A stretch of DNA of 64,000 bases from Streptomyces dangxiongensis (GCF_003675325.1 NZ_CP033073.1:1612001-1676000); one strand, 5' to 3'. Counted from the first letter of the stretch, positions 42,807-51,530 are shown. Notes: a model not told the origin generated them from the letters alone. A program made the numbers and translations.

Positions 42807-43973
42807 CTAGTTCCAGGGCCTGCGCTTGGCCGCGCCGGCGGCCTTGCCGGCGGCGGTCTTCCGGTGCCAGTCCTTCTTCAGCTCGGACCGGAGCCGCGCG
42901 TTCGACTTGGCCACGGTCCACTGGTTCTCCCGCACGAGCTTGCGGTAGCTCTCCAGCCGCCGGTCCGGAAGGTCGCCGTCCTCCACGGCGGAACGCACCG
43001 CGCAGCCCGGCTCCGCCTCGTGGGCGCAGTCGTGGAACCGGCACCCCGCGGCCAGTTCCTCGATCTCGGCGAACACCTGCCCGACCCCGGTCCCGGCGTC
43101 GTACATGCCGACGCCCCGCAGCCCGGGCGTGTCGATGAGGACGCCGCCGGAGGGCAGGGTGAGCAGGTTGCGGGTGGTCGTGGTGTGCCGGCCCTTGCCG
43201 TCGACGTCACGGGCGGCCTGCACCTCCATGACGTCCGCACCGGCGAGCCCGTTGGCGAGCGTGGACTTGCCCGCGCCGGACTGGCCGAGCAGCACGCTGC
43301 TACCGGAGCCGACCAGCGCGACGAGGACGTCGAGGCCGTCGCCGTGCAGGGCGCTGACGGGGACCACGGGCACGCCGGGTGCGCTGGTCTCCACGTCCTG
43401 CACGAGGTGGGCCAGGGTGACCGGGTCCGGCACGAGGTCGGCCTTGGTCAGGACGACGACGGGCTGCGCACCGGACTCCCAGGGGAGTACCGGCTCACGC
43501 AGCAGCGCTTCACCGGTGGAGCTGGACATCGCAAGTGCGAGGAACCGCTCGATCCGCCCGAGGTCGAGTTCGGCCGCGAGGGACACACAGATGACGATGT
43601 GATCGATGTTGGTGGCGAGGACCTGGCCTTCGGAACGCTTCGACGACGTCGAGCGCACGAGAGCGGTACGGCGAGGCAGGAGCGTCCGCACGTACAGCGG
43701 GTCGCTGCCTTCCGGGTCGACGGCGACCCAGTCCCCCGTGCACACGACCTTCATCGGGTCACGGGGGACGACGAACTCGGTGTCGGCACGCACGGTGCCG
43801 TCCGGCGTGATGACGTCGCACAGACCGCGATCGACCCGCACGACACGGCCGGGCACCAGCCCCTGCTCGGCGTACGGAGCGAACTCAGCGGTCCAGCCTT
43901 CATCCCACCCGTAGGGGGCGAGGGCGCGCTGGGCATCAGAAGTGGGAGAGGTGTTGAGCGAAGCGTGGAACAA
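42807..43973 (-). CDS. rsgA: Ribosome small subunit-dependent GTPase A
   Basis: The 388-residue protein is a circularly permuted GTPase: G4 VLTKADL comes first, then G5-like VSAL, then the P-loop GQSGAGKST (about 231-239) and G3 DTPGLRG. An N-terminal OB domain precedes and a C-terminal zinc knuckle follows (CRFHDCAHEAEPGC). RsgA helps the late maturation of the 30S ribosomal subunit. The frame begins at TTG 43973 with GAAGGG upstream. The IS5 element begins immediately after its TAG: the stop codon lies inside the CTAG target duplication. A decayed partial copy lies at 49580-49873. Confidence 0.93.
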   Translation of the reverse strand: MFHASLNTSPTSDAQRALAPYGWDEGWTAEFAPYAEQGLVPGRVVRVDRGLCDVITPDGTVRADTEFVVPRDPMKVVCTGDWVAVDPEGSDPLYVRTLLPRRTALVRSTSSKRSEGQVLATNIDHIVICVSLAAELDLGRIERFLALAMSSSTGEALLREPVLPWESGAQPVVVLTKADLVPDPVTLAHLVQDVETSAPGVPVVPVSALHGDGLDVLVALVGSGSSVLLGQSGAGKSTLANGLAGADVMEVQAARDVDGKGRHTTTTRNLLTLPSGGVLIDTPGLRGVGMYDAGTGVGQVFAEIEELAAGCRFHDCAHEAEPGCAVRSAVEDGDLPDRRLESYRKLVRENQWTVAKSNARLRSELKKDWHRKTAAGKAAGAAKRRPWN

Positions 43974-44371
43974 GGGGAACCCTTCGAAGGGTGGCCCCGG
44001 CGGCGCGCTCGGCGCGGGGAAGATGTGTGGATGTCAGCCGGAGACCACAGGGGTGGAAACGATGATGAACTCCTGAATGCGGGCAGCGCCCGTCACCGTG
44101 ACAGTCATCAATGTCCTCACCCCCTGCTTCCTCGACGAACCGACGCTGTTCCCTCGGGAACGGAACACGACCGTGCCCGGGAACGGGGAAACAGTAGCCC
44201 CACCCCAGAGCACGGCGCCAGCGATTAACGGTCGGGCTCAGCCGTACGACACCCGCAGCCAGCGGACGACCCCGGTCCTGGCCACGGCCCGCCCTCACGG
44301 ATCTGGCAAACGGCGATGATGCGCAGGGCTGAGTCGCAGCCGGGACCGCGGGGGCCGCAGCCGGGGCCCGG
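43974..44371. other. Intergenic region upstream of rsgA and downstream of fmdA
   Basis: This 398-base region contains the palindrome CCCTTCGAAGGG at 43980-43991 next to the ribosome site of rsgA, closely matched at 49880-49891 upstream of the decayed rsgA copy. The remainder has no coding evidence, and no strong terminator for fmdA was seen. Confidence 0.45.
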
Positions 44372-45622
44372 TCAGGCGGTGGCCAACGCGCACTGGCCTC
44401 GGTCGGCCTTCACCGGTCCGGCGGCGCTGGGACGGACCTCGAAGTCGAACATGGCGGTGGGTACGTACAACGAGCAGCAGGCGTTGGGGATGTCGACGAT
44501 GCCGCTGATACGTCCCTCTATGGGGGAGGAGCCGAGCAGCAGGTAGGCCTGCTCTCCGCTGTAGCCGAACTTCTTGAAGTACTCGACGGCGTTGAGGCAG
44601 GCCCGGCGGTAGGCCAGTGTCGCGTCGAGGTAGTAGTTCGTGTCCGTGTCGTGGTCGACGGAGATCCCGATGAAGGTGAGGAACTCCGTGTACCTCGGCT
44701 CGACGTTGCCCGGAATGAACACGGGGTTGGTGGAGATGCCGTACGTCTCCATGCCGCCCTTGATCAGGTCGACGTGGAAGTCGATGAAGCCGCCCATCTC
44801 GATGGCGCCGCAGAAGGTGATCTCTCCGTCGCCCTGGCTGAAGTGCAGGTCGCCTCCGGAGAGCTTGGCATCCTTGACGTGTACGGGGTAGAAGACCCGC
44901 GAACCGCGCGTGAAGTTCTTGATGTCGTGGTTGCCTCCGTTCTCGCGGGCCGGCACCGTGCGTGCGCCTTCCGCGGCGATGCGCGTGGCGAGGTCTCCGG
45001 TGGCCGTGCCCGCGAGTGCGTTGGTGCTGTCCGGCGGTACGGCGAGTGGCGGGACCCGGTTCGGGTCGGTGTCGATCAGCGCCTGCTCGCGGGTGTTCCA
45101 GCGGGCGAGCATCTCGGTGGACGGGGCGGTTCCGAACAGCCCGGGGTGGGTGATACCGGTGAAGCTGATCCCGGGAAGGTGGCGGGAGACCGCCCGCTGT
45201 CCGTGGAAATCCCATATTGCCTTGTAGGCGTCCGGGAAATAGTCGGTCAGGAAGCCGCCGCCGTTGGCCTTGGCGAAGATACCGGTGTAGCCCCAGCCCT
45301 GGCCCGCCGCGTCCCCGGTCTGCTGCGGCACGGGGCCGAGATCGAGGATGTCGACGACGAGCAGGTCGCCGGGTTCGGCGCCCTCCACGCCTACCGGACC
45401 GCTGAGCATGTGAGGGATGGTCAGGTCGATGTCGCGTACGTCGTTGGCGGTGTCGTTGTTGCCGACCTGGCAGTCGGTCCAGTCGCGGCACTCCATGCGG
45501 AACTCCGCTCCCGGCTTGACCATGGCGACGGTGGGGACGTCCGGGTGCCACCTGTTGTGTCCGGGAACGTCCTGGTCACGCATCGACTTACTGTGGTCCA
45601 CATTGAAGATGATCTCTGGCAT
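44372..45622 (-). CDS. fmdA: Formamidase/acetamidase (FmdA/AmdA family)
   Basis: The 416-residue protein matches formamidases along its length: MPEIIFNVDHSKSMRDQ, HNRWHPDVPTVAMVKPGAEF, DIDLTIPHMLSGPVGVEGAE, GDLLVVDILDLGPV, FPDAYKAIWDF, PGISFTGITHPGLFG, GGDLHFSQGDGEITFCGAIE and EYFKKFGYSGEQAYLLLGSS. It hydrolyses formamide to formate and ammonia, without oxidation. It is the last gene of a minus-strand group with the AmiS transporter and FmdB 24 and 33 bases apart. A divergent formate dehydrogenase lies nearby and would use its product. Confidence 0.95.
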   Translation of the reverse strand: MPEIIFNVDHSKSMRDQDVPGHNRWHPDVPTVAMVKPGAEFRMECRDWTDCQVGNNDTANDVRDIDLTIPHMLSGPVGVEGAEPGDLLVVDILDLGPVPQQTGDAAGQGWGYTGIFAKANGGGFLTDYFPDAYKAIWDFHGQRAVSRHLPGISFTGITHPGLFGTAPSTEMLARWNTREQALIDTDPNRVPPLAVPPDSTNALAGTATGDLATRIAAEGARTVPARENGGNHDIKNFTRGSRVFYPVHVKDAKLSGGDLHFSQGDGEITFCGAIEMGGFIDFHVDLIKGGMETYGISTNPVFIPGNVEPRYTEFLTFIGISVDHDTDTNYYLDATLAYRRACLNAVEYFKKFGYSGEQAYLLLGSSPIEGRISGIVDIPNACCSLYVPTAMFDFEVRPSAAGPVKADRGQCALATA

Positions 45623-45646
45623 GACAGCTCCTGGTTTCTGATCCCG

Positions 45647-46285
45647 TCACGTTTGTGCGCCGACGCTTCCGGCCGCCGGGGCGGCTGGGGTCGGTTGCCG
45701 CGAATTCCGGGTGAGCGGCCACAGCGCCCCGAACACCACCACGCCGAACACCGCCAGCGCGATGGCGGTTTCGTTGGGGTTCACCCAGTAACCGGAGAGC
45801 AGCAGCGCCGCGGGAATCGCGGCGGTGACCCAGCCCTGGATCGCCGTGACCCAGCCTGTATAGATTCCGAGGCTGTCCTTCTTGAGCCCGAGCAACAGGA
45901 AGAACAGGAACCACAGGAATGCCCAGTAGAGCCAGATGACTCCGAACGGGTAGTCCCTGAAGATCCGGAAATTGACGAACGAGTACCCCAGGGCCGCAAC
46001 CGCGACGAACAGCGAGTAGTAGCCGACGCCGGTACTGTCGAGACCGGCGAGGAGGCCCACGCCTACATACAGGTAGGTGAAGCCGAACAGATAGATGCCG
46101 GATACCGCCAGGATCCCTCTGGGGTCGCCGGCGGCGACGAAGATGAGATAAGTCGGTGTCAGCACCTGCAGTGCGCCCACGAACAGGTTGAACACCGCTG
46201 CCGCCTTGGCGTCGACCTTGCCGAGCAACAGCATTCCGTTGATGAAGAGCACTGCACCGACGAACAGCAGTCCCACGTTTCCCAC
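45647..46285 (-). CDS. amiS: AmiS/UreI-family amide transporter
   Basis: The 212-residue protein has six or seven membrane helices and the AmiS/UreI patterns VGAVLFINGMLLLGKVDAKA, LFGFTYLYVGVGLL and GVIWLYWAFLWFLFFLLLGL. Members are channels for short-chain amides or urea. It lies between fmdB and fmdA on one strand, so it most likely imports formamide or acetamide for FmdA. Confidence 0.93.
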   Translation of the reverse strand: MGNVGLLFVGAVLFINGMLLLGKVDAKAAAVFNLFVGALQVLTPTYLIFVAAGDPRGILAVSGIYLFGFTYLYVGVGLLAGLDSTGVGYYSLFVAVAALGYSFVNFRIFRDYPFGVIWLYWAFLWFLFFLLLGLKKDSLGIYTGWVTAIQGWVTAAIPAALLLSGYWVNPNETAIALAVFGVVVFGALWPLTRNSRQPTPAAPAAGSVGAQT

Positions 46286-46318
46286 GAGGACGCACCTCCT
46301 AAGTCCGCGTGGACGCCC

Positions 46319-46597
46319 TCAGGGACGCGGCAACCGCGAGAGCGCGGGGTGCGGGTGCCGCGGCACCCTTGCGCGTGACGGCACTTCGGAGACTACTGCC
46401 GGGGCCTCACGGGCCTGCTCCTCCTGGTCATGAAGGGCGGCGACCGCGTGCGAGGTCAGCGTGAGGCCGGGCGAGGAGTACACACGTCTCGCAGCGCCTG
46501 CGCAAAGAAGGCAGCCGTACACCTCGGGCGCCGTCCCGATCGCCAACTTCACATCGAAAGGCCCACAACGGCTGCATAGATACTCATAGGTTGCCAT
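46319..46597 (-). CDS. fmdB: FmdB-family zinc-ribbon regulatory protein
   Basis: This 92-residue protein has the FmdB zinc ribbon: MATYEYLCSRCGPFDVKLAI with C-x2-C and, near residue 35, CLLCAG with the second C-x2-C. The C-terminal half is low-complexity. FmdB proteins were first described as regulators of formamidase genes; here it stands directly before the amide transporter and formamidase genes, which fits. The ATG at 46597 is chosen because the family starts at MATYEY; the open frame runs further upstream. Confidence 0.9.
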   Translation of the reverse strand: MATYEYLCSRCGPFDVKLAIGTAPEVYGCLLCAGAARRVYSSPGLTLTSHAVAALHDQEEQAREAPAVVSEVPSRARVPRHPHPALSRLPRP

Positions 46598-46739
46598 CAG
46601 CAGCCTCCGGATGCCGGTGGACGCTGGCCAACCCGAGCGGTGCGCGCCGATCAGCGCACGCCACAACGTGTTTCCTACCTTCAAGGAGACGTCTCGTGAA
46701 TCCCCGTGTCAAGTACCGGACGGCCGGGCCTGGACCTTC

Positions 46740-47108
46740 TCAGAACGACCCGATGGCAAGCGCCGCCGCTGCTGCCGCAAGACCCACCGCGAGACTCGAA
46801 GCGGCGTACAGCAGGGACTTGCCGACCTGCCCCTTCTCGCACAGGTGGACCAGCTCGTAACTGAATGTGGAGAACGTCGTATAGGCGCCGCAGAAACCGA
46901 CGCCGGCGATGGTCACGACCTGCTCCGGCAGTGCGTGCCGTGCGCCGAGGCCCACCAGAAGCCCCAGCACGAACGAGCCGCTCACATTGATCAGCCAGGT
47001 GCCGCGCGGGAACACGCCGGGGCTCCGGTACTGCACGTACTGGCCGAGGACGTAACGCGCAACCGCCCCGACCGCGGCCGCCGCACCGACGGCGAGCATG
47101 ATGATCAC
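46740..47108 (-). CDS. crcB: Fluoride ion channel CrcB/Fluc, second subunit
   Basis: The 122-residue protein has four membrane helices and the Fluc motifs GAVARYVLGQ, GTWLINVSGSF (with the pore asparagine) and GFCGAYTTFSTFSYE (the TFST stretch that binds sodium and fluoride). It starts with GTG at 47108, overlapping the stop of the other crcB gene by four bases; an ATG at 47099 is an alternative. Two adjacent crcB genes normally encode a heterodimeric fluoride exporter. Confidence 0.92.
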   Translation of the reverse strand: MIIMLAVGAAAAVGAVARYVLGQYVQYRSPGVFPRGTWLINVSGSFVLGLLVGLGARHALPEQVVTIAGVGFCGAYTTFSTFSYELVHLCEKGQVGKSLLYAASSLAVGLAAAAAALAIGSF

Positions 47109-47614
47109 CGCACCCACCACCCGTGTCGGCGGGCGCGCCCACGCCGCGCGTCGAGCCGTGTGAGCCGGGCCGACGTCAGCCGACCGATGGCCAGGCCCAG
47201 AACAGTGGCGGCCGCCCCGGCGAAGAGGCTCCCGACGATGTTCGACGCCGCAGCCGCGTAGTGGCCGTGGCCCAGCAGGCGATCGGTGTCGACCATCCAG
47301 GTCGAGAAGGTGGTGAAGGCGCCGAGGAAGCCGACGGCGGCGAACGGCCGCACGTACCGGGTCGGCGGCCAGGCCTCGATCACATGGACGAGCAGCAGCG
47401 CCAGCGCGAACGATCCGGACACGTTGATGGCGAACGTCGTCCACGGGAACGTCGCCCCAGGCGCGGGGAAGGCCAGCCCCAGCGCGTAACGGGCCGTCCC
47501 GCCCAGCAGGCCGCCGAGCGCGACCGCCGCCAGGACGCCCCCGCGCAGATGCGCGCGGAACGGCTCCCGAACTCCCGTCACAGACCTCATCTCAATAGCC
47601 GCATCCCTATCCAT
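47105..47614 (-). CDS. crcB: Fluoride ion channel CrcB/Fluc, first subunit
   Basis: The 169-residue protein has a charged N-terminal tail and four helices with GGTARYALGLAF, TTFAINVSGSFAL and GFLGAFTTFSTWM, the conserved pore elements of fluoride channels. It precedes and overlaps the second crcB gene. GGGGAGG stands seven bases before the ATG. No fluoride riboswitch was recognised upstream. It is divergent from the formate dehydrogenase gene, with 138 bases between. Confidence 0.92.
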   Translation of the reverse strand: MDRDAAIEMRSVTGVREPFRAHLRGGVLAAVALGGLLGGTARYALGLAFPAPGATFPWTTFAINVSGSFALALLLVHVIEAWPPTRYVRPFAAVGFLGAFTTFSTWMVDTDRLLGHGHYAAAASNIVGSLFAGAAATVLGLAIGRLTSARLTRLDARRGRARRHGWWVR

Positions 47615-47752
47615 CGAAACACCTCCCCATTATCCCCGGGGATTGCAGCGCCGACGCACACTCGACTAGAATTCAAGATCATCGGCGTTCGACCGGTTGA
47701 CCGGTGCTCTACCCGTTCACCGGAGCAGTGGCCCCACCGATGGAGGACGGCC

Positions 47753-48916
47753 ATGGCAAAAATCCTTGCGGTGCTCTATCCGGATCCCGTGGGCGGTTAT
47801 CCTCCCGACTACGCCCGCGACGAGATTCCCACCATCACCGGCTACCCGGGCGGTCAGACCGCGCCGACCCCGCAGGCCGTCGATTTCACCCCGGGGCACC
47901 TCCTCGGCTGCGTCTCCGGAGGACTGGGACTGCGCCGGTTCCTGGAGGACCGGGGTCACACCTTCGTCGTCACGAGCGACAAGGAAGGGGCGGACTCCAC
48001 CCTGGACCGCGAGCTTCCCGACACCGACGTGGTCATCTCGCAGCCGTTCTGGCCCGCCTATCTGACCCCCGAGCGCATCGCCGCGGCTCCCCGGCTCAGA
48101 CTCGCGATCACCGCGGGGATCGGGTCGGACCACGTCGATCTGCCGAGCGCCATCTCCCAGGGCATGACCGTGGCCGAGGTGACTTTCAGCAACAGCATCA
48201 GTGTGTCGGAGCACGCCGTGATGCAGATCCTCACCCTGGTGCACAACTACATGCCGGCTCACGAGTGGGTGACCACCAAGAAGGGCTGGAACATCGCCGA
48301 CAGCGTCTCGCGCGCCTACGACCTCGAAGGCATGGACGTCGGCGTCCTCGGCTCCGGCCGTATCGGCCAGGCGGTACTGCGCCGCCTCAAGCCGTTCGAC
48401 GTCACGCTGCACTACTGCGACGTGCACCGGCTGTCCAAGGAGGTGGAGGAGGAACTGGAGCTGACCTGGCATCCCGACGCCCGTTCGCTGGCCTCCTCCG
48501 TCGATGTGCTGTCGATCCACACTCCGCTGCATCCACAGACGAAGAACCTCTTCGACGACGAGCTGATCGGGGCCATGAAGCGCGGTTCGTACATCGTCAA
48601 CACCGCACGGGCGCTCATCGTCAGCCGGGACGCCGTGGTGCGGGCCCTCAACAGCGGCCAACTGGCCGGTTACGCCGGTGACGTCTGGTACCCGCAGCCG
48701 CCACCGCCCGACCATCCCTGGCGCACCATGCCGTACGAGGCGATGACGCCGCACGTGTCCGGGTCGACCCTCTCGGCGCAGGCACGCTACGCGGCCGGTA
48801 CGCGGGAGATCCTGGAGTGCTGGCTCGACGGGCACCCCATCCGCCCGGAGTACCTGATCGTCGAAGGTGGCGGGCTGGCCGGGACGGGAGCGAGCTCCTA
48901 CACGGTCGCCGGATGA
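47753..48916 (+). CDS. fdh: NAD-dependent formate dehydrogenase
   Basis: The 387-residue protein is a D-isomer-specific 2-hydroxyacid dehydrogenase of the formate type: MAKILAVLYPDPVGGYPPDY, ITAGIGSDHVDL, SNSISVSEHAVMQIL, Rossmann motif VGVLGSGRIGQAVLRRL (about 195-211), catalytic arginine in NTARALIV, and MTPHVSGSTLSAQARYAAGT with the catalytic histidine. It oxidises formate to carbon dioxide with NAD. GGAGGA stands before the ATG. Together with FmdA it would turn formamide into ammonia, NADH and CO2. Confidence 0.95.
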   Translation: MAKILAVLYPDPVGGYPPDYARDEIPTITGYPGGQTAPTPQAVDFTPGHLLGCVSGGLGLRRFLEDRGHTFVVTSDKEGADSTLDRELPDTDVVISQPFWPAYLTPERIAAAPRLRLAITAGIGSDHVDLPSAISQGMTVAEVTFSNSISVSEHAVMQILTLVHNYMPAHEWVTTKKGWNIADSVSRAYDLEGMDVGVLGSGRIGQAVLRRLKPFDVTLHYCDVHRLSKEVEEELELTWHPDARSLASSVDVLSIHTPLHPQTKNLFDDELIGAMKRGSYIVNTARALIVSRDAVVRALNSGQLAGYAGDVWYPQPPPPDHPWRTMPYEAMTPHVSGSTLSAQARYAAGTREILECWLDGHPIRPEYLIVEGGGLAGTGASSYTVAG

Positions 48917-49137
48917 CCGCCACGGGCGGAAGTGACATCCGGCGGACAAGAAATCAGCCGAAGATTCAATAGAAGATCCACCACCCCGGCTGTGAGCCGA
49001 TTCACGCACGATTTACTGGACGGGCACAGGCGAGGCCTTTAGCGTCCGTAAATAGATTGTTCCTCATTACGCGGAGATACCGGCGCCGCGCGTAATCTCT
49101 CGCAAGAAGACCAGGCGTACGCCGGGAAGGTGGATCA

Positions 49138-49566
49138 GTGAGTATGGATGCAGTGTGGGTCCGGGGCGTGACCGGCATTCAGATGCACCACGTGACCGAC
49201 CTTCAGGATGCCGGCAGGTTTCTGGGCAACGCAGCGATGGCACTGCGGGCCGCGCACGTAAGGACCGGCGCCGACCGGTACTCCGGCATCGCTGCCGAGC
49301 TCAAGGCTCTGGTGGAGCGAGTGCGGGAGTTGGAGGAGGAGGCGCGGTCGAGCATGCACGACCTGCACTCCACCGACCCCGATCGGTTCGTCCGCTGCCG
49401 GGACGGCCATGAGCCGTGGCCCGGCGAGATCGCGGCAGGATTCATCCCGCGCCACACGTGCAAGGACGAGTGCCTCTACCACGACCGCGAGGTTCTCGAC
49501 GCCATCATGCAGTGCACCTGCGGACGGCCGCCGTGCCGGGCCTGTGAGATCGGCGGGAGGCTCTGA
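49138..49566 (+). CDS. Hypothetical cysteine-containing protein
   Basis: The 142-residue frame begins at GTG 49138 (ATG at 49144 also possible, with GGAAGG upstream). The first half is helical with a charged segment VERVRELEEEARSSMHDLHS. The C-terminal third has cysteines in CKDECLY and CTCGRPPCRACE, which may bind metal. No family was recognised. It ends just before the decayed rsgA copy on the other strand. Confidence 0.6.
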   Translation: MSMDAVWVRGVTGIQMHHVTDLQDAGRFLGNAAMALRAAHVRTGADRYSGIAAELKALVERVRELEEEARSSMHDLHSTDPDRFVRCRDGHEPWPGEIAAGFIPRHTCKDECLYHDREVLDAIMQCTCGRPPCRACEIGGRL

Positions 49567-49579
49567 CGAGCCCCGGGCC

Positions 49580-49873
49580 TCCCGCGGCCGAGGTCGAGTT
49601 CCACGGCCGGGACACGGCGGCGACGACGTGGTCCACGTTGGCGGCGAGGAGCTGCCCCTCGGACCGCTTGGAGGGGGTGGAGCGGACGAAGGCGGTGCGG
49701 CGCGGCGGATACGCGCGGACGTAGCGGGGATTGCCGTAGGGGTCGACGGCAACCCAGTCGCCGGTGCACACGACCCGGCCGGGCGGGAGCCCGTCGGCCG
49801 CGTGGGGGGCGAACGCGTCGGCCCGGTCCTCGTCCCAGCCGTAGCGGGCGAGGGTGGCGGAGGTGGAAGTCAA
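49580..49873 (-). pseudogene. Decayed 5' fragment of a second rsgA gene
   Basis: The frame from 49873 reads MTSTSATLARYGWDEDRADA, then FAPHAADGLPPGRVVCTGDWVAVDPYGNPRYVR and ...PSKRSEGQLLAANVDHVVAAV. These match the N-terminal OB domain of the intact RsgA at 42807-43973. About 30 residues are missing between GRVV and CTGDW, and after AAV a frame change gives PAVELDLGR, after which similarity ends. The P-loop GTPase domain is absent. The upstream sequence CCCTTCACAGGG with GGTGGCCCC parallels that of the intact gene, so the promoter side was duplicated too. Confidence 0.88.
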
Positions 49874-50003
49874 GTTAGACCCTTCACAGGGTGGCCCCGG
49901 GCGGGCGCGTCGGATGCGCGGTCGGTTCAGCCGGTGGCCGCTTTATCGGCACGCCCGGGGCCGCCTTTTCCCTCCGCACCCTCCCGCTCTCACTTCCGCG
50001 ACG

Positions 50004-51530
50004 TCAGCGCGTTGCGCAGGCGGCGCCGTTGAGGGTGAAGGCGTCCGGTGTCCGGTTCGCGTCTCGCCAGGAGCCGATGAACCCGAAGGACACGGTGCCG
50101 TGCGCCGCCACGGTTCTGTTGTAGTCGGCGGCGGTGGCGGTGACGCGGGAGCCGTCCTGGTGAACGGTGGCATCCCACATGTTGCCGACCTGCTGGCCGT
50201 CGCGGAAGGACCAGGACACCCGCCAGCCGGTGAGGGCCCGGTCGGTGGTGACGGTCACGGTGGCCTGGAAGCCGTCGGGCCACTGGCCGACCAGGTGGTA
50301 CGCGATCCGGCAGCCGGTGGTGCGCGCAGTGGCGGGGGCGCTCGTGGGGCGGGGCCCGCGGGTGGCGGAGGCGCTCGTGGGGCGAGGCCTGCGCGTGGCG
50401 GAGGAAGTGCCCTGTGGTTCGGGGTCCGGTTTCTCCCGCACGGGCGCGGTCGCGGTGCCGGCCGCGGAAGGAGTCGCGGACGGCGTGGCGGACGGTGGTG
50501 CGGTGGTGGCCGGGCGGACGGTGGTGCGGGGGGCGCCGCGGTCGGCGGCCGTCTGCCGGTTGTCGCGGGCGGCGGCGACGCCGTCGCCGGAGCCGCCGAA
50601 GGGCATCATCGACACGCCGAGTGCCAGCGCCGACAGCAGGACCGCGGCGGCGAGCAGTCCGCCGCGCACGACGCGGCTGCGGCCCGTACCTTCCTCGGAT
50701 TCCCCCGTGCCGGGTCCGGGCGGGCCGGGGCGGCCCGCGCCGAGGCGGACCTCGGCGGCACGGCGACGGCGTTCCAGGTAGGCGAGGCCGCCCCAGCCGA
50801 TCACCCCGCCGGCCAGCGCGGCGGGCAGGCCGCCGCCGTGCAGGCGCAGGCAGGCGGCGGCCTCGGCGCACTGCACGCAGGTCGCGAGGTGCCGGGAGAG
50901 GTCGCCGGGGGTCTCGGCGGCGGCCGAACGGGTGACCGCGTCCAGCAGGCGGGCGTAGGAGCGGCACTCGGCGTCCGTCAGGGAGTCGAGGTGGGCGCGG
51001 TGGCAGCGGTCCCGGAACAGGGTGCGTACCTGGTCGAGTTCACCGGCGGCGGTGGCCGGGTCCAGGCCGAGCCGGCGGGCCACGATGGGCAGGGGCAGCG
51101 CCTCCACCTCGGCCAGCCACAGCAGCGCGGCGTCGGCCTCCTGCATGTCCCGCAGGCCGCGCAGCGCGACCGGGCGTCGCAGGGGCGGTCCCGTGAAGCG
51201 GGCCGCGCCGGACGAGTTGAGCCACAGTCTCAGGTCGGGGTCGAGTCTGTGTCCCTGCCCGCCGGACTCCCAGGCCGCCGCGGTGGTGCGTACGGCGGTG
51301 AGCAGCGCCGGGATCGTGGGCAGCCGGGCGGTGCGGCGGCCTGCGCCGCGCACGTGGGGGCCGGCGGCGGCGCGGACCTCGCGCATGCCGAGCGTGAACG
51401 CCTCGGTCGCCAACTGGTGGGCCGTCAGGGAGCCCGAGGTGCACAGGTCCGCGTACGAGAGCACCGCGTCCCAGCACTCCGCGAACAGCGCGGCCTCGGT
51501 GTCGTCCTGGGGGGTCGGCAGGTCGGGCAT
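50004..51530 (-). CDS. Sigma-like, zinc-finger, membrane and CBM2 fusion protein
   Basis: The 508-residue protein has a helical N-terminal region with sigma-factor-like features (AECWDAVLSYADLCTSG at 18-34, later LPIVARRLGLDPATAAGEL in the position of region 4), an anti-sigma-type cysteine motif HLATCVQCAEAA (about 205-222), a membrane helix GLLAAAVLLSALALGVSMM (about 287-305), a Ser/Thr/Pro linker, and a cellulose-binding module of family 2 (about 405-508: CRIAYHLVGQWPDGFQATVT, GWRVSWSFRDGQQVGNMWDA and SFGFIGSW). With one membrane pass the CBM2 would lie outside and the sigma-like part inside. A short hydrophobic stretch near residue 230 makes the topology uncertain. Confidence 0.85.
   Translation of the reverse strand: MPDLPTPQDDTEAALFAECWDAVLSYADLCTSGSLTAHQLATEAFTLGMREVRAAAGPHVRGAGRRTARLPTIPALLTAVRTTAAAWESGGQGHRLDPDLRLWLNSSGAARFTGPPLRRPVALRGLRDMQEADAALLWLAEVEALPLPIVARRLGLDPATAAGELDQVRTLFRDRCHRAHLDSLTDAECRSYARLLDAVTRSAAAETPGDLSRHLATCVQCAEAAACLRLHGGGLPAALAGGVIGWGGLAYLERRRRAAEVRLGAGRPGPPGPGTGESEEGTGRSRVVRGGLLAAAVLLSALALGVSMMPFGGSGDGVAAARDNRQTAADRGAPRTTVRPATTAPPSATPSATPSAAGTATAPVREKPDPEPQGTSSATRRPRPTSASATRGPRPTSAPATARTTGCRIAYHLVGQWPDGFQATVTVTTDRALTGWRVSWSFRDGQQVGNMWDATVHQDGSRVTATAADYNRTVAAHGTVSFGFIGSWRDANRTPDAFTLNGAACATR

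Larger units (their letters stand above)
41892..42810 (-). mobile_element. IS5-family insertion sequence (IS427-like), 911 bp, with CTAG target duplication
   Basis: Terminal inverted repeats GGCCTGTCTCTTTG (41896-41909) and, at the right end read inward, AGCGTGTCTCTTTG (42806-42793) match at 12 of 14 positions. CTAG stands on both sides (41892-41895 and 42807-42810) as a target-site duplication, a size known for the IS427 group. The element holds a transposase in two frames. Clean ends and an intact duplication suggest a recent insertion. Confidence 0.92.

Noticed and set aside
47615..47690. Fluoride riboswitch upstream of crcB
   Set aside because: The conserved GGNGAUGG and pseudoknot segments were not found between the start of crcB and the formate dehydrogenase promoter.
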